Origin: an uncultured Granulosicoccaceae bacterium
Lineage (GTDB): Bacteria; Pseudomonadota; Gammaproteobacteria; Granulosicoccales; Granulosicoccaceae
DNA length: 64,000 nucleotides
Assembly: GCA_938005265.1 (NCBI GenBank)
Contig: CALLOA010000044.1
Coordinates: forward strand, 1-64,000
Direction: 5' to 3'
Below, piece after piece: positions 9,727 through 18,456 of the stretch. Numbering within the stretch: the stretch's first letter is position 1; every line of letters begins with the position of its first letter. The notes under the pieces were generated by a model, which worked only from the letters and a program-made list of their open reading frames with translations, was not told where the DNA came from and ran no database searches. A program made the translations under genes and the position numbers.

Positions 9727-10653
9727 ATGGCCAACAATGTGATCATAACCTGTGCCGTCACCGGCTCGATTCACACACCGAGTATGTCACCTCACTTGCC
9801 GGTGACTGCTGATGAAATAGCTGAAGCCGCTATAGGTGCAGCTCATGCAGGTGCTGCCATCGTGCACCTGCACGCGCGGGACCCCGTGACCGGGGAGCCT
9901 GATCAGTCGATCGAGACCTTTGCCCCAATTCTGAAAACAATTCGTGAAGGCTGTGATGCGATAATAAATATCACCACGGGTGGTGCGGCGACCATGACGA
10001 TTGAAGAACGTGCAGCACCTGCCGTTACTTTCAAACCTGAAGTCGCATCCCTCAATATGGGCTCCATGAATTTCGGCTTGTACCCCATGTTGAAACGCTT
10101 CAAGGAATTCAAACACAATTGGGAAAAGCCCTATCTGGCGGGTTCTGATGAGCGAATCTTCAAAAATACCTTTGCTGATATTGAGCACATACTGACCACT
10201 TGTGCTGAAAACGGTACCCGTTTCGAAGTGGAGTGCTATGACATAGGGCACTTGTACACACTGAAACATTTTGCTGATCGGGAAGTTGTTAAACCTCCAT
10301 TTTTTATCCAGTCGGTGTTCGGTATTCTCGGTGGTATAGGCGCACATGCTGAAGATGTTGCGCATATGAAACGCACCGCTGATCGTCTGTTCGGCGATGA
10401 TTATGTCTGGTCAGTGTTGGGGGCCGGACGCAATCAGATGACAGTAGCATCACTGTCAGCTGCAATGGGCGGTAATGTACGGGTGGGGCTTGAGGATAAT
10501 CTCTGGATTGGGCCGGGTGAGTTGGCGAAAACCAATGCTGAGCAGGTTAATAAGGTAAAGGGGATCATCGAAGGCTTTGGTCTGCAAATCGCCACGCCTG
10601 ATGATGCACGCGAGATTCTTCACCTTAAAGGTGCTGACAAGGTTTCGATCTGA
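9727..10653 (+). CDS. Beta-keto acid cleavage enzyme (BKACE/DUF849, Kce-like)
   Basis: This 308-residue protein belongs to the BKACE family, whose members condense a beta-keto acid with acetyl-CoA to give acetoacetate and a CoA ester using a zinc ion. The zinc-binding motif HLHARDP is present near residues 48-54, NITTGG follows, and GAGRNQMTVASLSAAMGG is the typical C-terminal signature. The ATG at 9727 is chosen because MANNVIITCAVTGS is the standard family start and AAGGGAA lies just upstream; the frame runs further upstream without meaning. It follows the transporter genes in the same direction by about 100 bp. A likely role is cleavage of a beta-keto acid made from the imported compound, as in dehydrocarnitine or lysine-type pathways; the substrate is not determined. 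Confidence 0.9.
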   Translation: MANNVIITCAVTGSIHTPSMSPHLPVTADEIAEAAIGAAHAGAAIVHLHARDPVTGEPDQSIETFAPILKTIREGCDAIINITTGGAATMTIEERAAPAVTFKPEVASLNMGSMNFGLYPMLKRFKEFKHNWEKPYLAGSDERIFKNTFADIEHILTTCAENGTRFEVECYDIGHLYTLKHFADREVVKPPFFIQSVFGILGGIGAHAEDVAHMKRTADRLFGDDYVWSVLGAGRNQMTVASLSAAMGGNVRVGLEDNLWIGPGELAKTNAEQVNKVKGIIEGFGLQIATPDDAREILHLKGADKVSI

Positions 10654-10704
10654 AGCGCTCGTTCCGTATACAACTTCAACGCAAAATAACAAGGAGTATC
10701 ATCA

Positions 10705-11634
10705 TTGAAAACAGCATTGGTGACTGGCGGTAGTGGAAATCTTGGAAGGTTACTATCGCGTCAGCTCAGAAGCAGGGGTGTGCAAGTTGTTCAATTTGAC
10801 ATTCCTGAAGCAGAACCGCAAGACAAGGATGCTGATGAAGTTATAGTGTCAGGAGATGTGCGGGATTCAGCGCTTTTGGAAAAGCTGATAAAGGAACACA
10901 AGCCCGACGCTATCTTTCACCTTGCATCGTTACTGTCCGGCACTTCGGAAGCGGACATCGAGATGGCATGGCAGGTCAATGCTACTGCTTCTTTCGATTT
11001 AATGCGGCTGGCTCTGGCTAATGATGTCGGCCAGTTTTTCTTTGCCAGTACTCTTGCTACCTATGGCGCAGGTGTTGCCGACCCCTTACCCGAAGATGAA
11101 CCTCAGTGGCCTGATCTTTTTTACGGAGCTACGAAGGTTGCTGTGGAGCGCTTAGGAGTCTATTTCAAGTTAAAGCACGGGTTGGACTTCAGGTGCTTAC
11201 GCTTTCCACTGGTACTATCTCCGTTCGCCCCGCCCGGAGCATTGACTGCCTACCCATCTCATGCTTTCAAAGCAGCGTGTAATGGCGAAACCTCCTACGT
11301 CTTTCCAGTGAGTGGTCATATAGGTACCTCAACGCTGTTTATTGATGACGTGATTTCTTCCATTGTCAACTACAACTGGGCTGATAAAAATAAACTGAAT
11401 CGCCATGCTTATTCCTTGCACTCCTACGTTATGCGTGGAGACATGGTTGAAGAAGCCATAAAAAAACGCTTCCCTGATTTCAATGCCAGGTATGAGCCAG
11501 TTGCAGCGGCTGAACACATGTTGGGTGGCTTGCCGGATGTGGTTGATGATTCTCATGCCCGTGCAGACTGGCAATGGTCTCCGGACTATGATTTTGATGG
11601 AACGGCTGCGAAAATGTTTGAGCTGTTCAGTTAA
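10705..11634 (+). CDS. NAD-dependent epimerase/dehydratase (extended SDR)
   Basis: This is an extended short-chain dehydrogenase of 309 residues with a TTG start preceded by AAGGAG at good spacing. The nucleotide motif is TGGSGNLG at about residues 7-14, and YGATK at about 145-149 is the catalytic Tyr-x-x-x-Lys. The RCLRFPLVLSP and FIDDVISSIV segments fit the SDR group that includes L-threonine dehydrogenase-like and uronate dehydrogenase-like enzymes. It is the last gene of the TauABC-like/BKACE operon, about 50 bp after the BKACE gene. It may oxidise a hydroxy acid to the keto acid that BKACE cleaves; that order is inferred from co-location only. Confidence 0.82.
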   Translation: MKTALVTGGSGNLGRLLSRQLRSRGVQVVQFDIPEAEPQDKDADEVIVSGDVRDSALLEKLIKEHKPDAIFHLASLLSGTSEADIEMAWQVNATASFDLMRLALANDVGQFFFASTLATYGAGVADPLPEDEPQWPDLFYGATKVAVERLGVYFKLKHGLDFRCLRFPLVLSPFAPPGALTAYPSHAFKAACNGETSYVFPVSGHIGTSTLFIDDVISSIVNYNWADKNKLNRHAYSLHSYVMRGDMVEEAIKKRFPDFNARYEPVAAAEHMLGGLPDVVDDSHARADWQWSPDYDFDGTAAKMFELFS

Positions 11635-11698
11635 GTTAAATCCGAAGCATACTAATTCCGCAAAGCTTGGGCAGTATGAGTTTCCAAAAGTCGCAGAC

Positions 11699-11730
11699 AG
11701 TTTGCTTGATGGTAAGTTTGCTTGATGGTA
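11699..11730. repeat. 16-bp tandem duplication
   Basis: AGTTTGCTTGATGGTA occurs twice head to tail (11699-11714 and 11715-11730) in the 284-bp gap between the convergent SDR and MarR genes. Nothing else was recognised in that gap. Confidence 0.9.
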
Positions 11731-11918
11731 TTAAAAATACCGTAGAATGTTGCTTTGATTTTAGACAGTGGGGCAAGGCATAGCTCTCGCTTTCGGTGTA
11801 TTTCAAGATAATTGTCGCGTAAAGAATTAAGCAGCGTATCTTTTCTGATCGAGGTTGAGTGCGACTGGCCCTTGAACCGACCAGTCTCTTACAACAGTGC
11901 GGCTTTTTAATAAATATA

Positions 11919-12356
11919 TCAGGCCGTGCCGTGTGCCAGCTCTCTCATAGTCGCCAGCCAGCCCTGAAATTCATCTTGTTTCAGATTCGCCGATATCTGA
12001 TCAAACAGGTCCAGCTGAGATAGTGTCAGCAATTGTTCAAGCCGTTGCCCCTTAGCACTGAGGCGCATTAGCTTGACGCGTCTATCGGTCAGAGACTTTT
12101 TCTGTAACACCAATCCCATGGAAATCAGTTGCTGCAAAGGCTGGTTTAGCGATTGCTTGCTGACCTGCAGAATGTCGAGCAGCTTGCCAACTGATAATTC
12201 ACTGTGCCGGGCTACAAAATAGAGTATTCGATGGTGGGAGCGATTAAGCCCGCGTTTCTCCAGTAACCTGTCCGGACCTTCGGTAAATGTTCGGTAAGCG
12301 AAGTACATCAGCTCTATTGCTTCCATTAATTCATTGCTATCTGACTGATTTTTCAT
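11919..12356 (-). CDS. MarR family transcriptional regulator
   Basis: This 145-residue winged-helix regulator has LSVGKLLDILQVSKQSLNQPLQQLISMGLV as its DNA-recognition region and DRRVKLMRLSAKGQ as the beta-wing, both typical of MarR. The ATG at 12356 gives the family's normal length. An ATG at 12428 would add 24 residues of unlikely sequence. It is divergent from a class I aminotransferase gene, and repeated TTGAC/GTCAA boxes lie between them, so it probably controls that gene and itself. The ligand is unknown. Confidence 0.88.
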   Translation of the reverse strand: MKNQSDSNELMEAIELMYFAYRTFTEGPDRLLEKRGLNRSHHRILYFVARHSELSVGKLLDILQVSKQSLNQPLQQLISMGLVLQKKSLTDRRVKLMRLSAKGQRLEQLLTLSQLDLFDQISANLKQDEFQGWLATMRELAHGTA

Positions 12357-12466
12357 CGTGGGGTGGCCCTGGTTACTGTCCTCAAATCTGTTTTTTTTTA
12401 CTACTGCAAGAATTGTGGTGGGGAGCATGCTGAAACAATGTCATTATCAAGTCTCAAGATTAAAGA

Positions 12467-12559
12467 GTCAATATGGTTGACATATTTGTTGACTTTATTG
12501 ATTCAATGGGTGTAGCCTAAATAAAGGACATATATATTGACCTATATTTTATTGTCAAT
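12467..12559. promoter_or_regulatory. Candidate MarR operator region with TTGAC/GTCAA boxes
   Basis: In this AT-rich gap between divergent genes, GTCAA (12467-12471) faces TTGAC (12477-12481) across 5 bp. A further TTGAC lies at 12489-12493. ATTGAC (12536-12541) faces GTCAAT (12554-12559) across 12 bp. The symmetry suits a dimeric regulator; some of these boxes could also serve as -35 elements. Confidence 0.5.
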
Positions 12560-12586
12560 TACGCAAAGACGGTTGTGAGTGGAATT

Positions 12587-13906
12587 ATGGCTGGTTCTGT
12601 TGGGTTAGAGAGCGAGATAAGCAGCATTCTCGAAGGAGCTGCAAACGTTCCACCGGCATGGGTGCTTTCTGAGCGGCTATCCCGCTGCGAGTCGTCGCCG
12701 CTACGAGATATTTTTAAATCTATCGATAAACCGGGCGTAATTTCGTTCGCTGGCGGATTGCCAGATCCGGACTGCTTTCCTGATATTTCGTATTTATTTA
12801 GTAGAGAAAGTAGTCAAAAACCCGGTTCCTTGCCGGATACAGCACACGAACTATGTCAGTACGGTGCAAGTAATGGGGAGTATGTCTTACGAAATTGGGT
12901 AGCGGCGTACATCTCCGAGTGTGGTGTTTCGGTACAACCTGAGCAGATCATAATACTCAGTGGTTCACAGCAGGGGATTGATTTGTCCGCAAAGTTGCTT
13001 GTAGATAAAGGCACAAAAGTAGCTGTTAACTATCCGACCTACCTTGCTGCATTACAGTCTTTCACTCTGTTCGGTGCCAGTTATCAGGAACTTACAAGCC
13101 ATGCGGATAATGCCTATGAATTGAATGGGTCTACAGTTGCCTACGTAAACCCGACGTTCAGTAATCCTGCGTCCTGTAATATGACATTGGACCAGCGGAA
13201 AGCGCTAGCTTCGGCTTGTGATACCAACAATACCATTCTTATCGAAGATGACGCCTACAGAGAGTTGTTTTATGATGATTGCGAACGACGTCCCGTTTGC
13301 TCCCATTTGAAAAAGGCAGGTTGGATCTATCTTTCCTCATTTTCAAAAACAATTGCGCCGGGATTGCGTATCGGCTTTATGGCCGTTTGTGAAGAACTGC
13401 TGCCTTACATGATACGACTTAAGCAGGCTGCCGATTTACATAGTAGCCGGCTTGCACAGCATTGCGTCATCAGTGTGCTGCAACAGGGGAATTATCAGCA
13501 ACGTATAGAAGAGTTGCGTGCGCACTACAAGAAAAAACGCGATCAATTTGATACAGAGTTGAAAAATAGCTGGACGGATATTGCTGATTGGCAAAGTCCT
13601 GAAGGCGGTATGTTCTTTTGGCTCAAAATGAAATATGCGCTTGATGTCCCTGTGGCGGATTTACTTAGCGAAGCACTGGACCAGGGAGTTGCATTCATGC
13701 CAGGTGAATATTTCTACCCCCCAATGCCCAATCATTGCGACAGCAAAGAAGCGGAATTTCAGCCGAAACAGAACGCAATGCACCAACCGTGGCAGATGCT
13801 GCGATTGAATTTTACAAACCCGACGATTCGCGAAGCGAAAGAGGGATTACTGATACTCTCCGATCTGATACGCAATCATATAGATGTTTCACAAACCCCT
13901 CGGTGA
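12587..13906 (+). CDS. PLP-dependent class I/II aminotransferase (2-aminoadipate/MocR-like branch)
   Basis: This aminotransferase has about 439 residues. ISFAGGLPDPDCFPD is the typical N-terminal motif of the LysN/2-aminoadipate transaminase group. NPTFSNPAS resembles the conserved NP.FQNPTG motif, IEDDAYRELFYD holds the PLP-ring aspartate, and SSFSKTIAPGLRIGF carries the PLP lysine. An in-frame GTG lies 12 bp upstream of the chosen ATG; either could start. No DNA-binding domain is fused, so it is an enzyme rather than a MocR regulator. It is divergent from the MarR gene, and its 3' end overlaps the convergent oxidase gene by 31 bp. The amino acid used is unknown. Confidence 0.88.
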   Translation: MAGSVGLESEISSILEGAANVPPAWVLSERLSRCESSPLRDIFKSIDKPGVISFAGGLPDPDCFPDISYLFSRESSQKPGSLPDTAHELCQYGASNGEYVLRNWVAAYISECGVSVQPEQIIILSGSQQGIDLSAKLLVDKGTKVAVNYPTYLAALQSFTLFGASYQELTSHADNAYELNGSTVAYVNPTFSNPASCNMTLDQRKALASACDTNNTILIEDDAYRELFYDDCERRPVCSHLKKAGWIYLSSFSKTIAPGLRIGFMAVCEELLPYMIRLKQAADLHSSRLAQHCVISVLQQGNYQQRIEELRAHYKKKRDQFDTELKNSWTDIADWQSPEGGMFFWLKMKYALDVPVADLLSEALDQGVAFMPGEYFYPPMPNHCDSKEAEFQPKQNAMHQPWQMLRLNFTNPTIREAKEGLLILSDLIRNHIDVSQTPR

Positions 13907-15036
13907 TGTATCTTTGAAGGGAGATCGCTCAGTGTCTTGGAGCCTATCTGAGACATGTTAGCGCAGAGATCGGATTTCAGAATATGAACAAGATGATCGC
14001 CACCTTTGTCTCCCAGTGCCGCTACAGCATAATGAAAGGCACGGCCAAGAAATACAAAGTCAGCACCCAGTGCAAGAGCGCGCATGATATCAAGCCCTCC
14101 AGATATTCCGGAATCTACAATCAGAGGGTATTCGCCTCCCACCGCGTCGCGTATCAGTGGTAGCTGTTCAATAGTTGATGGTGCTGCTTCGAATTGACGG
14201 GCAGAGTGATTAGACACCCAGACTCCATCAATACCCATAGTAACCAGGCGTTTGGCATCTTGCGGAACCATCACTCCCTTAACCAGCATATTGCCTTGCC
14301 ATTCCGAGCGTAGTTCAGCAAGGTAGTCCCAGTCCGGCCAGCCGCGAATCAGTCTTCCGGCATGTACGAATGCATCCGAGCCGGAGGCATCAACGTAGCT
14401 TTCAGGAAATTTCATTCTCGGTGCTCCGGCGCGAGCCATGGCCAGGCTCCAGTGGGGGTTCATCACCATTGAACAAATGATGGATGGCGTCATTTTTGGT
14501 GGCATGGAAATCAAGGCCCGCCGTTGCCTTTCCCTTCGGCTTTCTCCCGGTACGTCGACCGTGACCACTAACGTACTAAACCCCGCTTCTTTGGCGCGTT
14601 TGATCATATCGCGCCGGATTTTCGGATCGGCCGGAGGGTAGAGTTGAAACCAACCCATGCCACCAGTGTGTGGCCCCACTTCTTCCGGATCAGCTGCCGC
14701 AACCGTTGATAGTGAATAGGGAATTTTGTGTCGTGCTGCGGTAGTTGCAAGTATCTTTTCCGCACCCGGCCAGATCATGCCTGACATCCCGACAGGCGCA
14801 ATACCGAATGGCAGGTCAAATTTCTGCCCCATAAAACTGCATCCAAGATCAAAGCTGTGCTCGCCTTGCAGAATTTGCGGCATAAAGGTTATGGAATCCC
14901 AGGCATCGCGATTACGCTGATAGCCGAGTTCAGTGCCGGTTGCGCTATCAAGATACTCAAAAGCAAATTTGGGTAACCGTCTCCTGGCTTTATTTCGAAG
15001 GTCGGATATCGCGGGGTATTTAAGATCAAGATCCAT
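13876..15036 (-). CDS. FMN-dependent alpha-hydroxy acid oxidase/dehydrogenase (LldD-like)
   Basis: This 386-residue protein has the glycolate oxidase/lactate dehydrogenase fold. FAFEYLDSATGTE is the substrate-site tyrosine region. LPFGIAPVGMSGM and YSLSTVAA are FMN contacts, SNHSARQFE contains the catalytic histidine, and VDSGISGGLDIMRALALGADFVFLGR binds the FMN phosphate. The usual SNHGGRQ motif is changed to SNHSARQ, so substrate range may differ from lactate. It is the last gene of a minus-strand sugar-acid operon, 37 bp after the KdgK-like kinase gene. A sugar acid or 2-hydroxy acid is a reasonable substrate, but this is inferred from context. Confidence 0.87.
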   Translation of the reverse strand: MDLDLKYPAISDLRNKARRRLPKFAFEYLDSATGTELGYQRNRDAWDSITFMPQILQGEHSFDLGCSFMGQKFDLPFGIAPVGMSGMIWPGAEKILATTAARHKIPYSLSTVAAADPEEVGPHTGGMGWFQLYPPADPKIRRDMIKRAKEAGFSTLVVTVDVPGESRRERQRRALISMPPKMTPSIICSMVMNPHWSLAMARAGAPRMKFPESYVDASGSDAFVHAGRLIRGWPDWDYLAELRSEWQGNMLVKGVMVPQDAKRLVTMGIDGVWVSNHSARQFEAAPSTIEQLPLIRDAVGGEYPLIVDSGISGGLDIMRALALGADFVFLGRAFHYAVAALGDKGGDHLVHILKSDLCANMSQIGSKTLSDLPSKIHHRGVCETSI

Positions 15037-15073
15037 GATTGTAGATTCCGGTTTTCAACAACAACCCTGTTTA

Positions 15074-16057
15074 TTAAATCTTTGCCAGAACAGCGTTACG
15101 TGTTGGTATGGGGTCAATAGCACCATAGCCGCCGATGGTAAACGCTGCGGTTACAGCGGCACAATTTGCTGCGAACTGCACATCGGCAGTTTCCAGGTAA
15201 TGTGCCAGGAAAGATCCGGCAAAGCTGTCTCCGGCTCCTGTCGAGTCGACGGGTTCGCATGGTCTTGGCGCAATACTGCTTAATTTATCATTGTGGAAAA
15301 TTCGGGCACCATCACTACCACAAGTCAGGGCAATAATATCCGGACCAAATTGCTTGAAATACTCAATGGCGGCTTCAACGCCCGCGGTCCCGCACAGTTG
15401 AGCAGCTTCGTCATCGCTTGGGAATACAATGTCTACCAGCGGCAACAATTTTTCAATGGTGTTTCTGGCAGTTTCCAGATCCCACAAGTTGAGCCTGAGG
15501 TTGGTGTCGAATGACACTAGTGTGTCGTTTTTACTGGCGTGTTGGCAGGCAAGTATTACGGCGTCCCGCATTGATTCGCTGATGGCCATGGTTAGTGCTG
15601 ACACGTGCAGGATTTTTGCATTGGCAATGGCATCCAGTGGTAAATAGTCTTTCTTGTAGTGGCTAGCAGCGGAACCGCGTCTGGCATAGGAAAAGTTTCT
15701 GCCGCTGGCATGTGGTTGAACAAAGTACACACCGGTAGGGTCGGTAGCATGTTGCCGCACGTTGTCTGTATTTACGTTTTCATGCGCCCATAGTTGCATC
15801 AATTCCTTGCCCAGTGGGTCATCCCCTACAGCAGTAATGTATGCGGTTGACGCGCCTTGTCTGGCGGCGCTGATGATTGCGTTCGAGGTATCGCCACCAA
15901 ACCCCTGCCGGTAAAGTGGCCTTGCCCTTGTGTTGTTATAACCTGGCGTATCATTGGCGGCTTGCGTACTTTCGATTGTGTGGTTGATGGTGTGGTCGGT
16001 CGTGTCATCGATACGAACAAACTCTATAAGTGCCTCACCCAAGGCTAGTACGTCCAT
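15074..16057 (-). CDS. kdgK: PfkB-family carbohydrate kinase, 2-keto-3-deoxygluconate kinase-like
   Basis: This ribokinase-fold sugar kinase has about 327 residues. MDVLALGEALIEF is the family N-terminus, GGDTSNAIISAARQG the substrate-site motif and DSTGAGDSFAGSFL the PfkB signature with its catalytic aspartate. KdgK converts 2-keto-3-deoxygluconate to the 6-phosphate for the Entner-Doudoroff aldolase. The start at 16057 is preferred over 16081 because it gives the canonical N-terminus and begins 4 bp after the kduD-like stop. The neighbouring KduD-like gene supports the KdgK call, but other PfkB substrates cannot be excluded. Near the N-terminus there is a His/Thr-rich stretch (TTDHTINHTIE) that looks like an insertion. 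Confidence 0.8.
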   Translation of the reverse strand: MDVLALGEALIEFVRIDDTTDHTINHTIESTQAANDTPGYNNTRARPLYRQGFGGDTSNAIISAARQGASTAYITAVGDDPLGKELMQLWAHENVNTDNVRQHATDPTGVYFVQPHASGRNFSYARRGSAASHYKKDYLPLDAIANAKILHVSALTMAISESMRDAVILACQHASKNDTLVSFDTNLRLNLWDLETARNTIEKLLPLVDIVFPSDDEAAQLCGTAGVEAAIEYFKQFGPDIIALTCGSDGARIFHNDKLSSIAPRPCEPVDSTGAGDSFAGSFLAHYLETADVQFAANCAAVTAAFTIGGYGAIDPIPTRNAVLAKI

Positions 16058-16061
16058 TGGA

Positions 16062-16832
16062 TTAACGCCCCATCCATCCACCGTCCAGGGTCAGAATGGA
16101 ACCGTGCATGTAGTCTGACGCAGATGAGGCCAGGAATACCGCAGCACCCTTGAAATCCTCTGGTTTACCCCAGCGACCCGCGGGGATGCGCTGCAGTATG
16201 GCGTTGTAGCGATCTTTGTCGTTTTGCAGTGCCTGGGTGTTGTCAGTCGCGATGTAACCGGGTGCAATGGCATTAACATTGACGCCACTGCCAGCCCATT
16301 CGTTAGCCAGAGCCATGGTTAGCTGGCCTATGGCACCTTTGGATGCACTGTAGCCGGGGACTGTAATGCCGCCCTGAAACGTGAGTAGAGAGGCGGTAAA
16401 TACGATTTTTCCGTACTGACGCGTAAGCATCTGCTTGCCAAGCTCACGGCTTAACAAAAACTGTGCAGACAAATTAACTTCCAGCACCTCGTCCCAATAT
16501 TCGTCCGGGTGTTCAGCAGCTGGCGCACGTTTGATCGTGCCAGCATTGTTGAAAAGAATATCGATCACTTGGCCATCGCTGGCGAGTTGTGCAATGAACG
16601 CTTTCACGGCATTACGGTCACTGAAATCGCACTGGTAAGCGCTGAATTTACGCCCCTGCGCTTCGACAGCTTTTGCCACCTCCGAGCCATTGTGTTCCAG
16701 TGAAGCTGATACGCCGATGATGTCAGCTCCGGCTTCCGCCAGGGCCTCAGCGATTGCTTTACCTATTCCACGTTTGCAGCCAGTAACGAGCGCGCACTTT
16801 CCTTGCAGATTAAATTGATCGAGTACAGGCAT
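16062..16832 (-). CDS. kduD: SDR dehydrogenase, 2-deoxy-D-gluconate 3-dehydrogenase (KduD)-like
   Basis: This classical short-chain dehydrogenase of 256 residues has the cofactor motif TGCKRGIGKA, NNAG, the catalytic YSASK and a C-terminal LTLDGGWMGR. The LDQFNLQGKCALVTG opening and RAPAAEHPDEYWDEVLEVNLSAQF match KduD, which converts keto-deoxyuronates in pectin and alginate breakdown. It is the second gene of the minus-strand operon, followed directly by the KdgK-like kinase, as expected for a route to 2-keto-3-deoxygluconate. A gluconate 5-dehydrogenase role is the main alternative. Confidence 0.83.
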   Translation of the reverse strand: MPVLDQFNLQGKCALVTGCKRGIGKAIAEALAEAGADIIGVSASLEHNGSEVAKAVEAQGRKFSAYQCDFSDRNAVKAFIAQLASDGQVIDILFNNAGTIKRAPAAEHPDEYWDEVLEVNLSAQFLLSRELGKQMLTRQYGKIVFTASLLTFQGGITVPGYSASKGAIGQLTMALANEWAGSGVNVNAIAPGYIATDNTQALQNDKDRYNAILQRIPAGRWGKPEDFKGAAVFLASSASDYMHGSILTLDGGWMGR

Positions 16833-16949
16833 GGATGAAAATTCTCACTATTGGATAAAAAAGAGTTTAAAGGCCACATATCTGGCTGTATTTCTGTCAG
16901 CAACGATGGTCCTGTCAGCTACGATGGGAATCCAAATACAAATAACGTA

Positions 16950-17990
16950 TCAGCCCGGGTTAATGGTTATCAGGCTCTTCATTGCTGTAGTGCTGCCTTC
17001 GAGTGCGTCGAAGGCTTTTTGTATATCGCTCAAGGGTGCTTCATCAGTAATCATGGTGTCAGTAGCGATATCTCCTGATTCCAGAAGTGATATCGCTTGA
17101 TCATAATTTTGTGGCTCATAAACACGAGCGCCGAACAATTCCAGTTCACGCCAGAAAAAACGAAACAGATCTATTTTCGGTGGCTCCGGGTGAATAGCCA
17201 CCATCACAATTCTGCCCCGAACCGCTGCTACTTCCGTCATGCAGTCTACGCCTGCCTGCGAACCTGAAACTTCAAAAACAACATCAGCACCTTTGCTTCC
17301 GGTTATGTCGTTTATCGTGCCAGCAACATCCTGATTAGCAGGGTCAATAGTGTCAAAGCCGATCGACTGGATGACAGCAAGGCGCCCTGGGTTTATTTCG
17401 GAAACAGTGACTTTTCCACCCGCAGCTCTTGCTGCCATCGCGACTAATAAACCGATTGGTCCCCCACCGATAACCAGTACGTCCTCTCCGGGCTTAACTT
17501 GGCCGCGTTCCACATTGTGACAGGCCACAGCCAGCGGCTCGACTAAAGCTGCCTCGCGTAGCGACAGTGAAGCAGGCAGTTTGTGTATCGTGTTTGCCGG
17601 TACTGTCCACTTTTCAGCGAAGCCGCCATCGGTATCGATACCGAGAAAAGCCAGGTTGTGGCAAATGTGAGAATGCCCGGATTTGCACGCCGGGCAATTA
17701 TTGCATGGCGCTAGCGGCCGAATTGCAACAGGGTCGCCAACCCGCACCGAATTCACTTGATCGCCTGTCGCGGATACGATGCCGGACACTTCATGACCGA
17801 GAACCCGTCGATCACCCAGACGGTGTGGCATAGCACCATGAAAAATATGAAGATCAGTTCCGCAAATACCACAATAGGCTATATCTACCGTGACATCGTC
17901 TGCGGCGGGTGCAGATAGCGTGCATTCTGCTAACTCAAATTTTCTGTCGTGGACGAAATAGGCGGCTCTGTATTGTTGTGCACTTGTCAT
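16950..17990 (-). CDS. Zinc-containing alcohol dehydrogenase (L-idonate/sorbitol dehydrogenase-like)
   Basis: This medium-chain dehydrogenase of 346 residues has a catalytic zinc site in CGICGTDLH and GHEVSG. Its structural zinc cysteines are in CNNCPACKSGHSHIC and its NAD(P) motif is VIGGGPIGLLVA. It most resembles L-idonate, L-gulonate or sorbitol-type dehydrogenases. It heads the operon with KduD-like and KdgK-like genes after a 117-bp gap, so the likely job is oxidation of a hexonate or sugar alcohol feeding 2-keto-3-deoxygluconate. The exact substrate is not determined. Confidence 0.87.
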   Translation of the reverse strand: MTSAQQYRAAYFVHDRKFELAECTLSAPAADDVTVDIAYCGICGTDLHIFHGAMPHRLGDRRVLGHEVSGIVSATGDQVNSVRVGDPVAIRPLAPCNNCPACKSGHSHICHNLAFLGIDTDGGFAEKWTVPANTIHKLPASLSLREAALVEPLAVACHNVERGQVKPGEDVLVIGGGPIGLLVAMAARAAGGKVTVSEINPGRLAVIQSIGFDTIDPANQDVAGTINDITGSKGADVVFEVSGSQAGVDCMTEVAAVRGRIVMVAIHPEPPKIDLFRFFWRELELFGARVYEPQNYDQAISLLESGDIATDTMITDEAPLSDIQKAFDALEGSTTAMKSLITINPG

Positions 17991-18058
17991 GGAAGGTTCT
18001 GCGTCCGATGTTAGCTGGAATTTTACTGCTAGTTTAACTGAAGTTGATGAAATTTTGT

Positions 18059-18160
18059 TTAGGCAAGCACCGATTCCATCTCGAAATCCGGGCTGCTGAG
18101 ATTGCCCGTGTCAATGGAATCGGGGTTCTCATGGTTTTCGAGCAGTTGCTGGTCAGTCAT
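18059..18160 (-). CDS. Possible 33-residue leader peptide or small protein
   Basis: An ATG with AGGA six to seven bases upstream opens a 33-codon frame (MTDQQLLENHENPD..., ending SPDFEMESVLA). It ends 68 bp before the Zn-dehydrogenase start on the same strand. The peptide is acidic (many Asp, Glu and Asn) with no signal or membrane segment, and I recognise no family. It could be a real small protein, a regulatory leader of the sugar-acid operon, or chance. The rest of the 17991-18456 gap contains no other gene that I can support. Confidence 0.35.
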   Translation of the reverse strand: MTDQQLLENHENPDSIDTGNLSSPDFEMESVLA

Positions 18161-18456
18161 ATCGCTGTCCTGTCTGTGATGGCTTTCCCTTTGTGTAGCA
18201 TGAACGTTCCTGTTTCGGGCTGAAGCGACGCAATTGGTTTCTCAGGGTGTTTTATTTGGGTAAAGGAACGCTCGCTGGCAACGCTACTATCCTAATATAG
18301 CAGTTAGGTACTTAAAGTAGACAGGCTCTTCGTGCGATGGAGCGGATGCGGCATTTGTCCGCCTCCGAACCTCATGCATACACAGCCACTGGTGTGGAAT
18401 GGCCTTGCTTGAATTTGCTTCGTGCAACATAGCCGTGAAAGCGGGAGTTATAGAGT

